Assembly: GCA_019802505.1 (NCBI GenBank) | Contig: JAFMOC010000007.1 | Coordinates: 11,959,501 to 12,023,500, forward strand | Reading direction: 5' to 3' | DNA from: Corydoras sp. C115 | Taxonomy: Eukaryota > Chordata > Actinopteri > Siluriformes > Callichthyidae | DNA: 64,000 nt | Part shown: positions 36,659 through 47,387 of the stretch, piece after piece | Numbering within the stretch: position 1 is the stretch's first letter | Layout: every line of letters starts with the position of its first letter | Notes under the pieces: model-generated | What the model saw: the letters and a program-made list of their open reading frames with translations, nothing else | What the model was told of the DNA's origin: nothing | The model's database searches: none | Program-made: the position numbers and the translations under genes

Positions 36659-37012
36659 ATCCATCCATCCATTATCTTCTGCTTTATCCTCTACTAGGGT
36701 CGCGCAGGGGGGGGTTCACCATGCCCATCCAGGGAAGGGGGGTTTCCCCATGCCCATCCAGGGGAGAGCCTTTCGGGCACTGGTCAGAAACACCAAGGAC
36801 AGGGCGCCAATCTATCGCTGGGCACACACTCACTCACTCATACAAACACACTCTAACTGGGGTAATTTGGAGAATTCAATTGACCTCCATCCATGTTTTT
36901 GGACTGTGAGAGGAAACCGGAGAACATGGAAATTTCACCCAGATTGGGATTCGAACCGTGAATCCCTAGTGCTGAGAGGCGAACGTGCTAACCACTAAGC
37001 CACCGTGCTGCC
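36659..37012 (-). mobile_element. DANA-like SINE, copy 10, with local internal duplication
   Basis: A minus-strand copy with tgcattg at both borders. The segment ccatgcccatccaggg occurs twice (36719 and 36748), so a piece of about 30 bases has been duplicated inside this copy. Part of the CCGGAGGAAACCC region is deleted. Confidence 0.9.
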
Positions 37013-37339
37013 TGCATTGCTTTTTATTACTAACAAAAAAAAGAACAAAAGTTCTTCAGAAAGTCTGGCAATACATATCACTTCTTCTTGCTATACACTT
37101 CCAAGATCAGTATTAAAACTAATTTGTGAATGTTATCACAGAAAAGGTATTGACATATGATGTTCAATAAAACTGGTTTTATTCACAACAAAAATATATG
37201 AATGTGAGTTTTTTGCTATATATCAGAGTCAACAATACTTAATTAAAGAACAATAATTATTAAATATTTTGCTACTTATATAGTTCTACCATATTAACGA
37301 TATACGACTAACTATTGTGTCACCAAGTTATTGCTGGAA

Positions 37340-37705
37340 TTTGCATATTATTTTATACACTATATATACAGTCAATACATGGAAATAGTACAGCTTCCTA
37401 TTGCATCTTTGCACTGTTGACTTTATATTGATATCTGTGCTTTTTGCAATACTGGACTTGTATACAATGTTTACATGGTCTACACCTCACAAAACAATTG
37501 CACTACTCCCATCACTACTACACACTGTCATATTCTATATAGATTCTTACATCTATAATACTACTTAAATATTATTTATCTTGTATCCATATTTAGTTTT
37601 TTATATTCTACTTTAGTATTTACCTAAATTTGTGCAATATGGAAAAGCTACTGGTCATGAATTTCCCTTTGGAATCAATAAAGTATGCATCAATCTATCT
37701 GTCTT
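37340..37705 (+). mobile_element. LINE 3' untranslated tail
   Basis: A T- and C-rich tail with tgcactgttgactttatatt, ttgcaatactggacttgtat and ttccctttggaatcaataaa ends in atcaatctatctgtc. This is the typical teleost LINE 3'UTR ending; no coding part remains. Confidence 0.55.
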
Positions 37706-37790
37706 TAAATGTGGGTCTTTTGATAAAAAAAAAAAAAAAAACTAAAGAAATAAGAAATATTGGGTTAAATATAACATCATTTCAGAATTA

Positions 37791-38314
37791 CAGAACCAGG
37801 CAAAAGTTTGGACACACCTCATTCTTGCTCCATTGTCAATTTTCTCCACTTATCATATATATGGACTTTGTAGTTTAACTATTATGTTTTCAATTAACAA
37901 AAAAATGTTAGTTCACTGTTGGTTCCCTGTTCTTTATTGATCAGGACCTCACAGAACAGGTATAATTTGGGTGGTAGTTTTTTTTGTTGATTCTGCAGTG
38001 ACAGATGCTGTGATAGGGTTTTAGTGCAGAAGTGCTGCTGTAATTTCATTTAAACACCTCAGTGACACTGCTGGGATAGGAATAATGCACCAACCAAATA
38101 ATACCTGCTCTGTGGTGCTACTATTGAGGTCCTCAGCATTAGAGAATAGTGTAAAAGGGACTAAAACAGTATGTACAGCAGTACACAATCAGTTGAACTA
38201 AAGTCTGGAATTGTAGAACTACAAGGTCCATCAGTACAGTACATCTTTACAACTAATGTAATGAACAGTAAGTATAGGAAAAAGGAGATGGGTCCAAACT
38301 TTTGACTGGTACTT
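37791..38314. mobile_element. Non-autonomous Tc1/mariner-type element (family X, copy 2)
   Basis: The ends are cagaaccaggcaaaagtttg and ggtccaaacttttgactggt. The interior carries attgtagaactacaaggtcc and gcaccaaccaaataatacct, the reverse of phrases in copy 1, so the body is inverted relative to it. No transposase frame is present. Confidence 0.65.
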
Positions 38315-38549
38315 AATCAGATATATACTATCAGGTCTCAGATAAATCAACAGTGATTTACTAATAAAATTGCAGTGAACAAATTTAAAATGCTATATTA
38401 AAAATGTATTTAAATGCAACACAATTACACGGTTACAGTGCAGTTGAGTAATTATGAGGTCTAGACGCTGGTGAGGAGGAAACTATTGACTGGGCCTCTG
38501 TAAAAGTTAAACACTCTACTTGTGCAAACCGGAAAACATTTAGATATAC

Positions 38550-39541
38550 ATCCATTATCTTCCGCTTTATCCTCTATTAGGGTCGCGGTGGGGTTCCCCA
38601 TGCCCATCCAGAGGGGAGCGTCTCGGGTGCTGGGCAGATACACCCAGGACAGGGCGCCAATCCATCGCTGGGTACACACTCACACACCCAAACACACTCT
38701 ATATGGGGCAATTTAGAGAACTCAATTAACTTGATCCATGTTTTTGGACTGTGAGAAGAAACCGGAGAACCCGGAGGAAACCCACGTTTTAGTTCTGTGT
38801 TTTTACCTATTCGTTTTTTTTATTATTGTTATTTTCATTCATTCATTCATTATCATCCGCTTTATCCTATACCAGGGTCGCGTGGGGGTTCCCCATGCCC
38901 ATCCAGGGGAGAACGCTTTGGGCGCTGGGCAGATACACCCAGGACAGGCTGGGCATTATTGTTATTTTAATTTCATTAATATCAATAAAGTCCTCTTCTC
39001 TTCTCAAAACAAGATTTTGAACATAAATTAGTTAAGTTAGGGTTAAGGGTCAGGGTTATATATATAACGGGTCAGGTTGCATATGACCCGTATAACGAGC
39101 AGAACCGAAGCGCATCAACACGCTGAAAGGAGCCAGACACGAGGAAACCCACCGACTTAGCCACCTACCTAGCTATCGACCCATAATCCATGTTTTTGGA
39201 CGGTGGGAGGAAACCGGAGAACCCTGGCCGCTCAAGGAGGATGAGTCCCCCACTGAGTCTTGGTCCTCCCAAGGTTTCTTCCTTAAATAACAACATAAAA
39301 GGGAGTTTTTTCTTGCCACTTCTTCGGCTTGCTCTTTGGGGGTTTAAAGGCTTTTCATTCTGTAAAGCTGCTTTGTGACAATGTACTGTTGTAAAAAGCG
39401 CTATATAAACAAATTACTTGAACTTGAACCCGGAGGAAACCCGCGCGGACACAGGGAGAACATGGAAACTCCACCCAGATGGGGATTCGAACCGGGAATC
39501 CCTAGAGCTGAGAGGCGAACGTTCTAACCACTAAGCCACCG
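38550..39541 (-). mobile_element. Nested SINE cluster (DANA-like SINEs interrupted by another retroposon)
   Basis: An outer target duplication tttagatatac flanks the whole block (about 38539 and 39542). Inside are a SINE 3' part (38550-38787), a second SINE 3' part (38836-38955), unrelated sequence (38956-39186), and a SINE 5' part split by a different retroposon (39222-39427). The order shows several rounds of insertion and rearrangement. Confidence 0.75.
39222..39427 (+). mobile_element. Short retroposon inserted inside a DANA-like SINE
   Basis: It contains cactgagtcttggtcctccc, aaggtttcttccttaaataa, tttgtgacaatgtactgttg and a tail of aaaaagcgctatataaacaa. This is a widely dispersed teleost repeat. 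The short direct repeat gaaccc brackets it. It is read on the plus strand while the host SINE is on the minus strand. Confidence 0.65.
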
Positions 39542-39949
39542 TTTAGATATACAATAGGTGCTTATTTGGTTTTTCCAACAGTTAATAGACTTCAACTTTG
39601 CGTCACGCAGCCGTAAACGCGGCCACGCCCGTATCGCCATGACGTCTACAGAACCGTTTGCATACAGGCCCAGTTTACAGTAAATACAGTCTAAAATATT
39701 AACAAACTAAACGGATTACCATTTCGACTGCAGTTCGGTTAATGTGCATAAAGGCCGAAATTAAACGGGTTTAATAAATCCACGTCTTACACAGTGACTC
39801 AATGTCGCGTCAAGAGGCAGTCTATTTGTAGAAACGTTTAACCCCATAGTTAACAGCAAAACATAAACAAAACAAGTCATCAGCGCGATGTACAAACTCT
39901 CACATAGAAACATGGGTTAACAGACGAATCGATGTAGCTTTATACTTAC

Positions 39950-40130
39950 AAAATGCGGAAATGCAGAAGTTTAGCAATACAGGACGGCTGTAGTGTACAG
40001 GGCTAAGGAAACGGACTCGACTTGATGGGCGGCAGCAGGATCGAACTCGACTGTGTGAACCGACTGACGTTGAAGTACCGATGTTAAAGCTCCGCTGATC
40101 TGTATATCATACACACAGCGCAACACAGCG
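39950..40130 (-). promoter_or_regulatory. anxa11: anxa11 non-coding first exon and promoter
   Basis: The start-codon exon of anxa11 begins only 8 bases upstream of ATG at a splice acceptor, so a leader exon must lie further right. A consensus donor GTAAGTATA (minus strand, 39941-39949) closes a CpG-rich, non-repetitive stretch of about 180 bases that fits it. The first intron would be 7.6 kb. The CpG-rich zone extends from about 39600 to 40240. The exact transcription start is not visible. Confidence 0.6.
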
Positions 40131-40159
40131 GAGCGGTTAGTGTGGGATCAGCGGAGGGA

Positions 40160-40297
40160 GTTCCTCAGACGAGTTGCGCAACAGCAACTCCGAAACAACC
40201 GCGTCCCTAAAGCTGTGGCGTAGAGCTGTGCGATACCAAGAATTCTGGTATCGATCTGATACCAAGTAAATACAGGGCCAATATCGCGATACTTTTT
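40160..40297. repeat. Local duplication, unit A, first copy
   Basis: The stretch from gttcctcagacgagttgcgc to atatcgcgatacttttt recurs almost unchanged at 40954-41091. It begins just upstream of the predicted anxa11 first exon. The 3' part is the left end of the hAT element that is complete at 41015-41456. Confidence 0.92.
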
Positions 40298-40303
40298 TTT
40301 TTT

Positions 40304-40501
40304 TTAGTTTTGGACATAATTTTTGTACTCTTTAATAAGAATACTTTATAAAATCCCTGTTAATGCAGTTGTATTTTCAGTTTTCAGAATCCATCCATTT
40401 TAATCCACCCATCTATCCATTATCCTCCACTTATTCAATTACTTGGGTTGCAGAATGCTGGGCAGATACACCCAAGATAGGGGAGCCAATCCATCACCGG
40501 G

Positions 40502-40598
<97 letters not shown>
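40304..40598. repeat. Local duplication, unit B, first copy
   Basis: The stretch from ttagttttggacataatttt to the end of the CA tract recurs at 41594-41866. It includes a degraded SINE 3' part (40390-40500) and a long (CA)n tract (about 40507-40590). Confidence 0.92.
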
Positions 40599-40944
40599 GG
40601 GCGGCACGGTGGCTTAGTGGTTAGCACGTTCGCCTCTCAGAACTAGGGATTCCTGGTTCGAATCCCCATCTGGGTGGAGTTTCCATGTTCTCCCCGTGTC
40701 TGCGTGGGTTTCCTCAGGGTTCTCCGGTTTCCTCTCACAGTCCAAAAACATGGATCAATTGAGTTCTCCAAATTGCCCCATATAGAATGTGTATGCGTGC
40801 GTGTCTGTGAGTGAGTGTGTGCCCATCGATAGATTGGCGCCCTGTCCTGGGTGTATCTGCCCAGCGCCCGAAACGTTCTCCTCTGGATGGGCATGGGGAA
40901 CCCCACCGTGACCCTAATAGAGGATAAAGCGGAAGATAATGAAT
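40599..40944 (+). mobile_element. DANA-like SINE, copy 11, full length
   Basis: The head gggcggcacggtggcttagt begins directly after (CA)n-TATATATA and the tail ends in GAATATATATATA. It separates the two copies of unit A. Its counterpart after the second unit B is the SINE head at 41868. Confidence 0.93.
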
Positions 40945-40953
40945 ATATATATA

Positions 40954-41091
40954 GTTCCTCAGACGAGTTGCGCAACAGCAACTCCGAAACAACCGCGTCC
41001 CTAAAGCTGTGGCGTAGAGCTGTGCGATACCAAGAATTCTGGTATCGATCTGATACCAAGTAAATACAGGGCCAATATCGCGATACTTTTT
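40954..41091. repeat. Local duplication, unit A, second copy
   Basis: Nearly identical to 40160-40297. Here it continues into a complete hAT element. Confidence 0.92.
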
Positions 41092-41456
41092 AATATTTAA
41101 GCTTCATTGATCCAAAAGACCTAGTATAGAATTTCGCCAAACATTGTAGGTGACAACAAAATAATGTATCCCAATCGACATCTTTGTTTAGAAACAATGG
41201 AACAGTAATAAAACAAAGTTTGCTTTAACGTGAGGAAAATACAGCCGAACAGCGCTTCTCTTTCTTTCAGACATCTTTTTTTATCTCCCACTCCGAGCCT
41301 CTCTCTCCGTACTGTGACGTGTCGACTTGGGTGGGTCAGGCTGAGCCCACGTGGCCGCTGTCTTGAGTATCGATCTTTTTACGCAAGTATTGTTCAATAC
41401 CAATACCAGCGTTGGTATCGATATTATCGATATTTGTATCGATCCGCACAACTCTA
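41015..41456. mobile_element. hAT-type non-autonomous element, 442 bp, 8-bp target duplication
   Basis: It begins tagagctgtgcgatacc and ends tccgcacaactcta, with inverted ends matching at 11 of 12 positions. The 8-mer ctgtggcg flanks it exactly (41007-41014 and 41457-41464). The interior is rich in ggtatcgat-type motifs. There is no transposase frame. Confidence 0.8.
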
Positions 41457-41593
41457 CTGTGGCGTGAATTCTATTTACTCTCAGTGGCGTCGTTATTAAG
41501 TTCACATCGTTCTGATTTTACAGTTATTGTACATTACATTTTTCCACTTACTCATTATTCACTTTGTAGTAATATAAATAAGCTACAGAATTG

Positions 41594-41821
41594 TTAGTTT
41601 TTGACATAATTTTTGTACTCTTTAATAAGAATACTTTATAAAATCCCTGTTAATGCAGTTGTATTTTCAGTTTTCAGAATCCATCCATTTTAATCCACCC
41701 ATCTATCCATTATCCTCCACTTATTCAATTACTTGGGTTGCAGAATGCTGGGCAGATACACCCAAGATAGGGGAGCCAATCCATCACCGGGCGCGCACAC
41801 ATACACACACACACACACACG

Positions 41822-41865
<44 letters not shown>

Positions 41866-41866
41866 G
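41594..41866. repeat. Local duplication, unit B, second copy
   Basis: Matches 40304-40598 apart from a shorter (CA)n tract with CGCA interruptions. Confidence 0.92.
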
Positions 41867-41867
41867 G

Positions 41868-42180
41868 GCGGCACGGTGGCTTAGTGGTTAGCACGTTCGC
41901 CTCTCAGCACTAAGGATTCCCGGTTCGAATCCCCATCTGGGTGGAGTTTATATGTTCTCCCCGTGTCTGCGTGGGTTTCCTCCGAGTTCTCCGGTTTCCT
42001 CCCACAGTACAAAAACATGGATCAAGTCAATTGAGTTCTCCAAATTGTGTTCTGAGGGTGGAAACTGGAGAACCCGGATGGACACCACAGGGAGCTCATG
42101 GAAACTCCACCCAGACCAAGGTTCATACCTGGATCCCCAGTGCTGAGGGGTGAACGTCCTAATCCACCGTGCTGCCCTGC
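41868..42180 (+). mobile_element. DANA-like SINE head joined to a second, inverted SINE piece
   Basis: 41868-42045 is the 5' half of a plus-strand SINE up to ttgagttctccaaattg. From 42046 the sequence switches to a diverged minus-strand SINE 5' half, ending ccaccgtgctgccctg. The join looks like a recombination or a nested truncated insertion. Confidence 0.8.
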
Positions 42181-42184
42181 TCCC

Positions 42185-42720
42185 CTGTCTTTAATCTTTG
42201 TACTAATAATCATGACCCCTCCCCTAGGATTACTACTGAGCATGTATTATTTGGGTGGTGAATATTTCTAAGCATGGATGTGATACTGACATGATGGTGG
42301 TGTTTGTGGGTTGAGTGGGTATGAGTATATAAGAGGTAGTGGTGCTGGTGGAATTTCTATAGACCTTGTTCTCAAAAAAATGAGAACAATGTGAACACTG
42401 ATAAAAGATGAGAGGATTACCAGCACAGAAGTGTACAGCAACAAATGCTTAATCAATGTTTAATCCATTCACACCACTCAAAACATACACTAAAACATCA
42501 CATTAAACCATCCATTACTTAAATAATAAGATACAATAAGCAAAAAAGTTTTGATCTCACTGGGAAAATTTACTATATTGGTGCTGTGATCATCAGAGAA
42601 AGTGAAAAACAGAGAATGAAAAAACAGGACTACAGTGTGTAATTGTACAACTACAAAGTGCATATATGTGGAATGTGGAACTGATAAAATGAATAATGAG
42701 TATAGAAACACAACGTACCA
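42185..42720. mobile_element. Diverged member of non-autonomous family X
   Basis: It shares tgtgtaattgtacaactaca and tattatttgggtggtgaata with the copies at 2808 and 37791. The termini are not recognisable. Confidence 0.4.
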
Positions 42721-42766
42721 AATAGAGTGGTCATTGACTGTATATAAAGTTCAATATTTCAATTTA

Positions 42767-43116
42767 GGCGGCACGGTGTCTTAGTGGTTAGCACGTTCGC
42801 CTCTCAACGCTAGGGATTCCCGGTTCGAATCCATATCTGAGTGGAGTTTCCATGTTCTCCCCGTGTCCGCGTGGGTTTCCTCCGGGTTCTCCGGTTTCCT
42901 CCCACAGTCCAAAAACATGGATCAAGTTAATTGAGTTCTCTAAATTGCCCCATATAGAGTGTGTTTGAGTGTGTGGGTGTGTGCCCAGCGATGGATTGGC
43001 ACCCTGTCCTGGGTGTGTCTGCCCGGCGCCCGGGACGTTCTCCCCTGGATGGGCATGGGGAGCCCCACCACGACCCTAATAGAGGATAAAGCGGGAGATA
43101 ATGAATGAATGAAAGA
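42767..43116 (+). mobile_element. DANA-like SINE, copy 12, full length
   Basis: The head ggcggcacggtgtcttagtg and the (GAAT)n tail are present. The direct repeat atttcaattta/tttcaattta borders it. Confidence 0.92.
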
Positions 43117-43119
43117 ATT

Positions 43120-44840
43120 TTTCAATTTAATGATGCAAGCTTAAAGATTTTCATTAATAGTGGAATATTATATTTGCCACCTTTAACTTAAAATACTAAA
43201 TGACAGTAGCACAGTTGTGAAACCAGCTTTAGTTTACATAAAGAGATTAAACTTAAAAATGAACAATTTCAATTCAATTGAGTTAGGCATTCATTTTTGC
43301 ATTGTTTGGGTGAATACTTACAAATCTAAATCTCAGAATAGTGGCAAATGAAATATTGTGAATTAACTTGATATCAATTTGTGTATTTTGTAGGTTGCTT
43401 ATTCTAATTAGAGTCAAATAGGTTGCTGAATCTTGTCCTGTTTTTTTTATCTGTTTGTGATCTATGTAAATAGTTATGATGTAAAACGGGGGGTGAGTTT
43501 AAATTAATTTGCCAAGCATTTTATACAGCAGTTCTTTAGATAACAATGGATTAGTTTTTAGTTTTTAATGGGTTTTTTTCATGTTGGCTCTATGCAGTAA
43601 CACCTATAGAGCTAACACACAAATTAAAACACGTTGTACACAAACAGGAAATCACACAAATAAGCATACAATTCACCACAGATGTTGACTGTTAAAAAGG
43701 AAGTTTCAATTTCTTTTACGTAGTTCCATTTTGACACAAAAGTTGTATAATACTTTTATGAAAAAATACAAAATAGCACTAAATGATGATACACTATATA
43801 AAACAAAAGTATTGAGACAAACCATAAGTCATAAAGAACTTTTTTGTAGTTTTTCTGTACAATTTGGTTTTGTCAAACAAGACATTACATTTTATCAATA
43901 GCTGGTTAATGATGTTTACTGTGTGGTGTGGTGTGATCTGAAGAAACATTTTCTTAAAAAGAACCATAATTTTTATTTTTTTTATCAAAGCACAGAATAC
44001 ACACACAATGAACACCTATATGTAATTTTCCGGGTCCATACATAATGTAGTTCATTTCTTTCGCATATCTAAAACTAATTTAGTTGCCTAATCACTATAA
44101 AACAAGCTATTTTAACTGATTCAGAAATCAAATTCATCATCACGTTGGCCTGACCAGATCTCTACCTTTTTTTTAATGCCAGTGCCTTGCCCATAATGTT
44201 TCCTATTAGCCACTTTAATAAAATATGTTAGTTTAGCTTTGCTGCCTGATTTGCTTAAAACTGTTGCTTTTGTTAGCCAGCTAATAGCTATGATAGTCTG
44301 ATGCATTCTAATATGACATTATCAGGTCAGAATTTACCAGCTTAGATTCAAAAGAAAAGATTTTTTTGTTGTTGTGTGCATTTCTTTAAATATCTGTGTA
44401 AACACTTTAACCAACACATTATTAATGAATAAATTAATTAAAAAAGCCATAATGTCTCATTATTATTTTAATTTATATTGTGCTTTCCAGAATAAATCAT
44501 CTTTAAATTAATGAAAATTATTTCAAAGCTAAATAAAATATTCTAAATGATTTGTCTTGTCTTTGTTGTTTGTTTTGTGTAGCAACAAATAAGCAAAGCA
44601 GCATATATAAAAAATATTTGACTTTGGTTAAGGGATGTCATGTAATATATTTCACTAGCCACTTGGCCTGGTGACACACTGATTAGTTTATTGCATGTGA
44701 CGCCCAAAACACACCCATGTCATCATGATAGCAGACACACTAACAACACCCTAAATCAAGCTGCGAGATGAGCGGTTGATGGCTTGCTAAAGAGCACTAA
44801 AATAAAGCACCTTGCGCTGCTTATTGGTCATTGTAAAGAA
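43120..44840. other. Intergenic stretch with little recognised
   Basis: AT-rich intergenic DNA. A possible decayed transposon terminus, cactatataaaacaaaagta, lies at 43792 with a weak partner ggtccatacataatgtag near 44034. No gene signal was seen. Confidence 0.4.
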
Positions 44841-44842
44841 TA

Positions 44843-46460
44843 CAGTGGTGTGAAAAAGTGTTTGCCCCTTCCTCATTTCCTGTTTTTTTGCATGTTTGTC
44901 ACACTTAAGTGTTTCAGAACATCAAACCAATTTAAACAATAGTCAAGGACAACACAAGTAAACACAAAATGCAATTTGTAAATGAAGGTGTTTATTATTA
45001 AAGGAGAACAAAAATCCAAACCATCATGGCCCTGTGTGAAAAAGTGATTGCCCCCTTGTTAAAACATACTATAACTGTGGTTTTTAACACCTGAGTTCAA
45101 TTTCTCTAGCCACACCCAGGCCTGATTATTGCCACACCTGTTCTCAATCAAGACATCACTTAAATAGGAGCTGCCTGACACAGTAAAGTCCACCAAAAGA
45201 TCCTTAAAAGCTACACATCATGCTGAGATCCAAAGAAATTCAGGAACATTTGAGAAATAAAGGAATTGAGATCTATCAGTCTGGAAAGGGTTATAAAGCC
45301 ATTTCCAAAGCTTTGGGAATCCAGCGAACCACAGTGAGAGCCATTATCCACAAATGGCAAAGACATGGAACAGTGGTGAACCTTCCCAGGAGTGGCCGGC
45401 CGCCCAAAATTACCCCAAGAGCGCAGTGACGACTCATCCAAGAGGTCACAAAAGACCCCACAACAACGTCCAAAGAACTGCAGGCCTCACTTGCCTCAGT
45501 TAAGGTCAGCGTTCATGCCTCCACCATCAGAAAAAGACTGGACAAAAATGGCCTGTATGGCAGAGTTCCAAGAAGAAAACCACTGCTGAGCAAAAAGAAC
45601 ATTAAAGCTCGTCTCAATTTTTCCAAAACACATCTTGATGATCCCCAACACTTTTGGAAAAACATTCTGTGGACCGATGAGACAAAAGTGGAACTCTTTG
45701 GAAGGTGTGTGTCCCATTACATCTGGCGTAAAAGGAACACTGCATTTCAGAAAAAGAACATTATACCAACAGTAAAATATGGTGGTGGTAGTGTGATGGT
45801 CTGGGGCTGTTTTGCTGCGCCAGGACCTGGAAGACTTGCTGTGATAAATGGAACTATGAATTCTGCTGTCTACCAAAAGATCCTGAAGGAGAATGTCCGA
45901 CCATCTGTTCGTGAACTCAAGCTGAAACGAACTTGGGTTCTGCAGCAGGACAATGATCCAAAACACACCAGCAAGTCCACCTCTGAATGGCTGAAGAAAA
46001 ACAAAATGAAGACTTTGGAGTGGCCTAGCCAAAGTCCTGACCTGAATCCCATTGAGATGTTGTGGTATGACCTTAAAAGGCCATTCATGCTCGAAAACCC
46101 TCTAATGTCACTGAATTAGAACAATTCTGCAAAGATGAGTGGGCCAAAATTCCTCCAGAACGCTGTAAAAGACTCATTGCAAGTTATCGCAAACGCTTGT
46201 TTGCAGTTGTTGCTGCTAAGGGTGGCCCAACCAGTTATTAGGTTTAGGGGGGCAATCACTTTTTCACACAGGGCCATGATGGTTTGGATTTTTTTCTACT
46301 TTAATAATAAACACCTTCATTTACAAATTGCATTTTGTGTTTACTTGTGTTGTCCTTGACTATTGTTTAAATTGGTTTGATGTTCCGAAACACTTAAGTG
46401 TGACAAACATGCAAAAAAACAGCAAATGAGGAAGGGAGCAAACACTTTTTCACACCACTG
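44843..46460 (+). mobile_element. Tc1-like transposon A, 1618 bp, full length with broken transposase
   Basis: TA flanks both ends (44841-44842, 46461-46462). The ends are inverted repeats of about 210 bases that are nearly identical: cagtggtgtgaaaaagtgtt at left and its reverse at right. Each arm carries an outer and an inner copy of the gtgtgaaaaagtg.ttgcccc motif (44848-44868 and 45034-45055 at left), so it is of the IR/DR type known from Sleeping Beauty-like elements. The transposase between is described separately. Confidence 0.95.
45220..46241 (+). pseudogene. Tc1-like transposase A, one stop and one frameshift
   Basis: The frame starts at ATG 45220 (MLRSKEIQEHLRNKGIEIYQ). It shows a helix-turn-helix (GKGYKAISKALGIQRTTVRA) and the DDE signature: WTDETKVELFG, LQQDNDPKHTSKST and SPDLNPIE. 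A TGA at 45427-45429 follows ITPRAQ, where related elements have an Arg codon (CGA to TGA, a CpG-type change). A single-base loss near 46080, after DLKR, shifts the last 50 or so codons, which are still readable up to a TAG at 46239-46241. Typical length is about 340 codons. With these two lesions it should be inactive. Confidence 0.93.
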
Positions 46461-47240
46461 TATATAATCCTCCACAGGATCCTGAAGAGTAAGTATGTGA
46501 AATTTTGTGATAATCAGTGGCAAAAAACAAACACACACACAAACTTTTGACTTTACATATATAGATAATGTAGAATAATATCATTGGTTAAATATAATAA
46601 TATCATTGGTTATCATTGGTTCATTAGCGATGTTTTTCTCCTTTGTTGCTGGTAATGTAACACAAGAATAAGTAGTGGTTTCCTATTATACATTTAATAA
46701 CATTTGTGGCCTGAATGTATTCTTTTCAAACTATATTCTTTGTTTTATTATTAGAGAAACAAACACTAATTTCATTACAATGCATTGGATATAAAAATCA
46801 ACACAGTATGTATTATAAAATGTACTATTACTACTACTACATATAGTTTTTCAAGAGCTGCTGATTTATATGTAGAATACTGAATAGACATGATATGTGT
46901 CTAAAAGTCTATATAAATGCTGAGCATTGCAATATGCATTGATAGCCTTATTTGATATTAAAGCACCACAGGGAGAGATCAATCAATATTTACCAGTACA
47001 GACAATGCAATCATGCTTTGGGGAAAACAATTTTGTTCACAGAACAATTATTTATCATTGACATTGGCTGCACATTTAAAATTAGACAAATGCTTAGGTG
47101 TACACAAGATTTTTTTTAATAATAATTTTTTTTTTAATAATAATAAAAATATACAGGGTATATATGTAATCTCAGGGTATATATCAATCTGCATGATTTA
47201 ATGATCAATCTGACCTGATGTAAAACATTACAGGTATAAA

Positions 47241-47387
47241 TTAAAGCTGCATTTGTGACACACGGCTTTTAGTATAGTTGTAGTTTTTGTCTCCACATTC
47301 AGGCTGTACTGTGGCACCAAGAGATAAAACAGGATATGGACTGGAGTAATTTTCTAGTAGGTGATGCAAATATATGCCAAAAGTAAC
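47241..47387 (-). CDS. mocos: mocos last coding exon
   Basis: The exon follows the acceptor TTTCCTGACAG and starts VTFGIYLHH, the counterpart of the human VNFGMYLMH. It ends SRVSQMQL and TAA at 47241-47243. The intron before it is 1.7 kb. An ATTAAA poly(A)-like signal lies at 47197-47202 on the minus strand. Confidence 0.9.
   Translation of the reverse strand, partial: VTFGIYLHHLLENYSSPYPVLSLGATVQPECGDKNYNYTKSRVSQMQL

Noticed and set aside
45688..46119. A separate 143-codon gene
   Set aside because: It is the in-frame continuation of the broken Tc1-like transposase at 45220; the apparent start is a GTG codon.
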